A DNA stretch of 9,859 bases. Origin: Lachnospiraceae bacterium (GTDB lineage Bacteria > Bacillota > Clostridia > Lachnospirales > Lachnospiraceae). Positions 6,669 to 9,859 of the stretch are shown here, one piece after another. The stretch spans positions 1-9,859 of the forward strand of contig JAEDFR010000087.1 in NCBI GenBank assembly GCA_016297945.1. The letters run 5' to 3'. A program made the translations under genes and the position numbers. The first letter of the stretch is position 1. Every line of letters begins with the position of its first letter. Below the pieces are notes generated by a model. It was given only the letters and a program-made list of their open reading frames with translations, searched no databases and had not been told where the DNA came from.

Positions 6669-7538
6669 TTAACGACTTTCACCACGGAAAAACAAAGCAA
6701 CAACTCCGGGACCGGTATGGGCGCCAATTGTCGGTCCGACATAATTGATGAAAAAGGTATCAAAGCCAAATTTTACTTTTACCAGTTCTGCTACATACTG
6801 CGCATCTTCAAGACAGTCTCCATGACTGATAAAAATAGTCTGTTTTTCCTCTTTATAAGAACCGATTTTTTGTTCCATCACCCGAACAAGCTCCTGTAAA
6901 GATTTTTTGCGTCCACGGACCTTTCCGATATTAATCAAGCGACCCTCATCATCCACATGTAAGATGGGTTTTACTTTTGCAAGCGAGCCCAATATGGCTG
7001 TTGCCTTACTGACTCTTCCACCTCTGTGCAGATGAAACAAATCATCTACCGTAAAAATATGTGAAAAATGCAGATAGTTTTGTTCCAGATCATCTGCAAT
7101 TTCATCCATACTCTTACCCTCGTTTTTCATTCTGACGGCATAATCCACCATCAGTCCCTGCCCAAGCGATGCGGATTTGGAATCAATTACACGAATATGG
7201 GCATCCGGATTTGCCTCTCTGATCTGCCATGCGGCAAGTGCCGTGCTACTGTATGTCCCGCTCAATTCGGACGAAAATGAAATGCATAAAATGTCATTGC
7301 ATCTTTTTAATAACTTTTCAAACATCTGTAATGCATCGTTGACCGTTACCTGCGAGGTTGTCGGCATGCTTCCATTGCGCATGGCATCATAAAATTCATG
7401 CTCATCCATGGGCGAATACCAGTTATATATTCTTCCATCCACAATATAACCAAGAGACAACAACTCAATCTTGTTTTTTTCGATATAATCAACAGGAAGA
7501 TCCGACGCTGTATCTGTTACAATCATAAAATCATTCAT
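6669..7538 (-). CDS. DegV-family fatty-acid-binding protein
   Basis: The product is 289 residues, normal for DegV (270-290). GAGG lies 8 bases before the ATG. Family signatures appear in order: DTASDLP (9-15), PTTSQV (59-64), SSELSGTY (89-96), IDSKSASLGQG (118-128), FTVDDLFHLHRGGRV (162-176), KPIL (190-193) and GPTIGAHTGPG (268-278). DegV/FakB proteins hold a fatty acid between two domains. The TSQ and SSxLSGTY segments contact the carboxylate. In Staphylococcus the FakB proteins present the fatty acid to kinase FakA for phosphorylation and phospholipid synthesis. No FakA-like kinase lies in this window. Clostridia usually have several DegV paralogues, and which lipid this one binds cannot be read from sequence. 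It is the first gene of a probable two-gene unit with the TM coiled-coil gene. Confidence 0.94.
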   Translation of the reverse strand: MNDFMIVTDTASDLPVDYIEKNKIELLSLGYIVDGRIYNWYSPMDEHEFYDAMRNGSMPTTSQVTVNDALQMFEKLLKRCNDILCISFSSELSGTYSSTALAAWQIREANPDAHIRVIDSKSASLGQGLMVDYAVRMKNEGKSMDEIADDLEQNYLHFSHIFTVDDLFHLHRGGRVSKATAILGSLAKVKPILHVDDEGRLINIGKVRGRKKSLQELVRVMEQKIGSYKEEKQTIFISHGDCLEDAQYVAELVKVKFGFDTFFINYVGPTIGAHTGPGVVALFFRGESR

Positions 7539-7585
7539 TCATTATTCCTCTTTATTATAATTAATCTCTCATTTCATAATTATGT

Positions 7586-7614
7586 GTTTTAACAATTTGC
7601 ATGTTCCATCACAA
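7586..7614 (-). promoter_or_regulatory. Possible sigma-A promoter of degV
   Basis: TTGTGA (7614-7609) and TAAAAC (7591-7586) are separated by 17 bases, about 48 bases before the degV start. Both boxes are imperfect. A second candidate, TTGCCA with TAAAAT and an 18-base spacer, lies farther upstream inside the inverted repeat at 7695-7723. The intergenic DNA is very AT-rich, so either match could be chance. Confidence 0.35.
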
Positions 7615-7694
7615 GCTCATTCTCAACGATAAAATTGCTAAACAGGTGAAAAATATATCCTTTTGATATACAACCAAATCTTTGATTATTTTAT

Positions 7695-7723
7695 CACAGT
7701 TTGCTATATTATGGCAATCTGTG
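7695..7723 (-). repeat. Inverted repeat just after the germination gene stop codon
   Basis: CACAG-A-TTGC and GCAA-A-CTGTG form arms of nine pairs with one A-A mismatch around a 9-base loop, starting 1 base after the stop codon. There is no T-tract, so it is not a standard intrinsic terminator. It could be a weak mRNA 3' stem or an operator for degV. Confidence 0.5.
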
Positions 7724-9187
7724 TTATTTTTTCGAATCTTTTAGTCTCCTTCGGATAAACCGATGTCCAAGTTGTTGTAATCTTAACGGCAAAAGCGGAA
7801 ATACATAACTGTCACCGGAAATCGTTTTATTAAATATTAATGTCACGATAAGAATAATTATTCCGGCAATATAACCATATAAACCAAATATTGCAGTTAA
7901 AATCAAAGTTAAGATTCGCATGAATTTCAATGCATATGACAATTCATAACTTGCCTGTGTATAGTTTGCAATGGCAACAAAAGCCATATACAGCATTACT
8001 TCCGAATTAAACCATCCGCTTTTAACCGAAAATTCCCCTAATACCAATGCTGCCATGACACTAAGTGGTGTACTTAACATGCTGGGCGTATTAACGGCTG
8101 CAAGCTTTAATCCGTCAATTGCAAGTTCCAAGATCAAAAACTGCCAGATTAAAGGAATATTGATGGTATCCGAAACCATAATAAATTCAAAACCATGCGG
8201 TATGAATCTGGGTTCCTGCATAAACAGCAAAAACGTAGGTGTCATGATATAAGTTAAAATTGCAATGATAAATCTGGTCAGTCTTAAATACGTTCCCGTA
8301 ATGGGCGGAAAATAATAGTCGTCTGCTTCCTCAATCACATCAAAAATACTGGTCGGCATAATCATGGCAGAAGGAGAATTATCCACAAGAATAATAATAT
8401 TTCCCTCTAGCACCTGCGCTGCCGCCGTATCCGGTCTTTCTGTATATTTAAACTTTGGAAATGGATTCCACCATACTTTTTTGTACAAACACTCTGCCAG
8501 ACTTTCCTGATTCATGGTAAGTGCATCCACCTGTATATTTTGTATTCGGGTTTTCACCATATCTAACAGATTATGATCTACTCTGGATTCCATATAACAA
8601 ATGATAATATCGGTTTTTGACGTCTTTCCGGCATTCATCATTTCCACACGTAAATCCTCAGAACGAATCCTTCTTCGAATTAATGCACTGTTTTGAACAA
8701 CGGTTTCCACAAATCCATCCTTTGAGCCGCGCAAAACCTTATCTTTTTCCGGTTCCGCAACCGACCTGGATGGATAGGTTCTTGAATCGATCAAAAAAAC
8801 CTTATCATAACCGTCAACAATGAGTACAAATACGCCCGAAAGTAAAAAATAGACAATATCCTTCCAGCTGTTACTTAAATCCACTTCGATGTAAGGCATA
8901 AACTTTTTAGAGAATTCATGCGCATTATCAGGCATATCTTTTGTCGGAATACTCATGAAACCTTCTAACATTTTCTGCATCAATTCATCTTTACACAGGC
9001 CGTTGATAAAATACATGCATGCCTTTCTTCCACCGATATCAATCACACGATAAATAATATCAAAATTATCATCGACACTCAGTCTTTTATTCAGATACAA
9101 CACATTTTCATTCAAATCCCGGGATACATGATATTGCGTTTTCGGGATTGCCAATTCTTCCTGGGCAGGATATATTCTTTTTTTCAA
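7724..9187 (-). CDS. GerA-family spore germination protein, SpoVAF-like
   Basis: The product is 487 residues, normal for the GerA/SpoVAF A-subunit family. The start is TTG at 9187: AAAGGAG lies about 8 bases upstream, the preceding in-frame codon is TAA, and the next Met is residue 58. The soluble N-terminal region (about 40-285) includes RGSKDGFVET (153-162) and the family hallmark NPFPKFKYTERPD (241-253). The C-terminal membrane region (about 300-455) has roughly five hydrophobic helices, including the conserved IPLIWQFLILELAIDGLK and NTPSMLSTPLS segments. Segments such as DDYY..P..GTYLRL and FPLLPL feel closer to SpoVAF than to classical GerAA; this is recall, not an alignment. Such proteins sit in the spore inner membrane and act in nutrient-triggered ion release. 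No GerB, GerC or other spoVA gene is nearby, so this is an orphan A subunit. A hairpin covers its ribosome binding site. Confidence 0.92.
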   Translation of the reverse strand: MKKRIYPAQEELAIPKTQYHVSRDLNENVLYLNKRLSVDDNFDIIYRVIDIGGRKACMYFINGLCKDELMQKMLEGFMSIPTKDMPDNAHEFSKKFMPYIEVDLSNSWKDIVYFLLSGVFVLIVDGYDKVFLIDSRTYPSRSVAEPEKDKVLRGSKDGFVETVVQNSALIRRRIRSEDLRVEMMNAGKTSKTDIIICYMESRVDHNLLDMVKTRIQNIQVDALTMNQESLAECLYKKVWWNPFPKFKYTERPDTAAAQVLEGNIIILVDNSPSAMIMPTSIFDVIEEADDYYFPPITGTYLRLTRFIIAILTYIMTPTFLLFMQEPRFIPHGFEFIMVSDTINIPLIWQFLILELAIDGLKLAAVNTPSMLSTPLSVMAALVLGEFSVKSGWFNSEVMLYMAFVAIANYTQASYELSYALKFMRILTLILTAIFGLYGYIAGIIILIVTLIFNKTISGDSYVFPLLPLRLQQLGHRFIRRRLKDSKK

Positions 9188-9189
9188 TT

Positions 9190-9238
9190 AAAAAACTCCT
9201 TTTTCAAAACCATTTTCAATAGTTTTCCAAAAAGGAGT
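9190..9238 (-). terminator. Terminator-like hairpin containing the germination gene's Shine-Dalgarno
   Basis: Perfect 10-bp outer arms (ACTCCTTTTT at 9238-9229, AAAAAGGAGT at 9204-9195) enclose a 2x1 internal loop, a 5-bp inner stem AAAAC/GTTTT and an 11-base loop. T6 (9195-9190) follows. The downstream arm is the AAAGGAG Shine-Dalgarno of the TTG-started gene at 9187. It could terminate dut transcripts, mask translation in read-through RNA, or both. The stem is AT-rich, so terminator efficiency is uncertain. Confidence 0.7.
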
Positions 9239-9247
9239 CTTTCTTAT

Positions 9248-9267
9248 ACAGTTATTTCACAGTTATT
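9248..9267. repeat. Two direct repeats of ACAGTTATT at 11-base period
   Basis: ACAGTTATT occurs at 9248-9256 and 9259-9267 (AATAACTGT on the minus strand), one helical turn apart, in the gap between dut and the germination gene. Tandem half-sites at 11 bases are the usual binding pattern of OmpR/PhoB-type regulators. The repeat also overlaps a TTTCAC/GTGAAA inverted repeat (9255-9279). A function is inferred, not shown. Confidence 0.45.
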
Positions 9268-9291
9268 AAAAAAGTGAAATTCGATTTTAAA

Positions 9292-9729
9292 TTAATTTGT
9301 TCCTGTACTTCCGATTCCACCACGGTCTTTTCCCTCTAACCGTTCTACTTCCTCAAATTGAATTGTCGGCTGGTGTTTTTCAATCCGGAATTGACAAATT
9401 CTGTCATTTACCTCAATGACAGTATCTCTCAAAGCATAAACAGGCATATAAAACCAGTCATTGGGACCGCAATAGGTTTCATCCACAATTCCGCAATGAT
9501 TCGTCTGGATAATCCCGAAATTTTTAAATGTGGAGCTTCTCGGAACAATATGTGCCTCATACCCCTCTGGCAGTTTCATGGCAACACCAAGGTGAATCAA
9601 ACGAAATTCTCCGGCCTTCATTTCTACATGCTCACTGCTTCGAAGATCAATCCAATCCGATTTTCCATCGATATATTCCAATCTTTTAATCTCATCATTC
9701 AGATATTGAATTTGTATTTTTTCGCTCAT
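9292..9729 (-). CDS. dut: dUTP diphosphatase (dUTPase)
   Basis: The product is 145 residues, the normal size of trimeric dUTPases. It hydrolyses dUTP to dUMP and pyrophosphate in the cytoplasm, keeping uracil out of DNA and feeding dTMP synthesis. AAGG lies about 7 bases before the ATG. All five motifs can be found: DWIDLRS (25-31), PRSST (63-67), GIVDETYCG (80-88) with the catalytic Asp83 and Tyr86, RICQFRI (110-116), and the C-terminal RGGIGSTG (136-143). Motif 5 usually has a Phe that stacks on the uracil ring; here Ile139 takes that place. Motif 1 is also divergent, lacking the usual DAGxD form. It is probably a bona fide dUTPase; a related nucleotide hydrolase or a phage-derived copy is possible, but no phage genes are seen here. 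Confidence 0.92.
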   Translation of the reverse strand: MSEKIQIQYLNDEIKRLEYIDGKSDWIDLRSSEHVEMKAGEFRLIHLGVAMKLPEGYEAHIVPRSSTFKNFGIIQTNHCGIVDETYCGPNDWFYMPVYALRDTVIEVNDRICQFRIEKHQPTIQFEEVERLEGKDRGGIGSTGTN

Positions 9730-9764
9730 AGTTTACCTTCTTTATTTATCTTTATATATGTTTG

Positions 9765-9794
9765 TATATATTTATGATGTTACGGTGAATGTAA
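9765..9794 (-). promoter_or_regulatory. Possible dut promoter with small inverted repeat
   Basis: TTACAT (9794-9789) and TATATA (9770-9765) are 18 bases apart, about 36 bases before the dut start. The -35 overlaps GTTAC-7 bases-GTAAC (9779-9795), a possible operator. The DNA is AT-rich and several other -10-like sites exist, so this is tentative. Bases 9796-9859 hold nothing else I can support. Confidence 0.35.
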
Positions 9795-9859
9795 CCCTGT
9801 TAGAGTGGTTTTTAAATATTCTTAGTATTTCGAAAGCATATTATGTATAGAAATTTGTT

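Noticed and set aside
9358..9777. Plus-strand open frame of 139 codons opposite dut
   Set aside because: It lies antisense to all but the 3' end of a clear dUTPase gene and has no recognisable motif or good ribosome binding site.
1..9859. CRISPR array, tRNA genes or insertion sequences
   Set aside because: No regularly spaced repeats, tRNA cloverleaf, or transposase motifs were seen in the window.

Overview
The window looks like chromosomal DNA of a low-GC, spore-forming Clostridia-type Firmicute, probably Lachnospiraceae-like. The pointers are AT-rich intergenic DNA, strong GGAGG-type ribosome binding sites, a GerA-family germination gene, and an rRNA-type promoter followed by a CTTGAAAACTAAACA leader. 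The taxonomic call is inference. All nine supported genes lie on the minus strand, so the window reads from right to left. No gene-free stretch exceeds 300 bases.

In transcription order, the first gene is a dUTPase (9729-9292). After a short regulatory-looking gap comes a GerA/SpoVAF-like spore germination membrane protein (9187-7724). It has a TTG start, and its Shine-Dalgarno forms one arm of a terminator-like hairpin. Next are a DegV-family lipid-binding protein (7538-6669) and an unrecognised single-TM coiled-coil protein (6630-6016).

A two-component regulatory block follows: an OmpR/PhoB-type response regulator (5879-5205), a manganese exporter mntP (4986-4399), a sensor histidine kinase (4377-2908) and a coiled-coil lipoprotein (2858-2109). 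The 218-base gap between regulator and mntP holds a near-consensus sigma-A promoter, a yybP-ykoY (Mn2+) riboswitch aptamer and an overlapping intrinsic terminator. mntP, the kinase and the lipoprotein follow with no terminator between them until a strong hairpin at 1944-1990. The kinase is therefore predicted to be expressed, at least partly, under Mn2+ riboswitch control, while its likely partner regulator lies upstream of the switch. This is the most interesting arrangement here.

The last gene is an AAA-ATPase/PD-(D/E)XK nuclease-like protein (1917-223). Its promoter -10 lies inside the arm of the preceding operon's terminator. The left edge (1-172) holds a strong promoter with upstream A-tracts and a leader resembling pre-16S rRNA, so an rRNA operon probably begins just outside the window.
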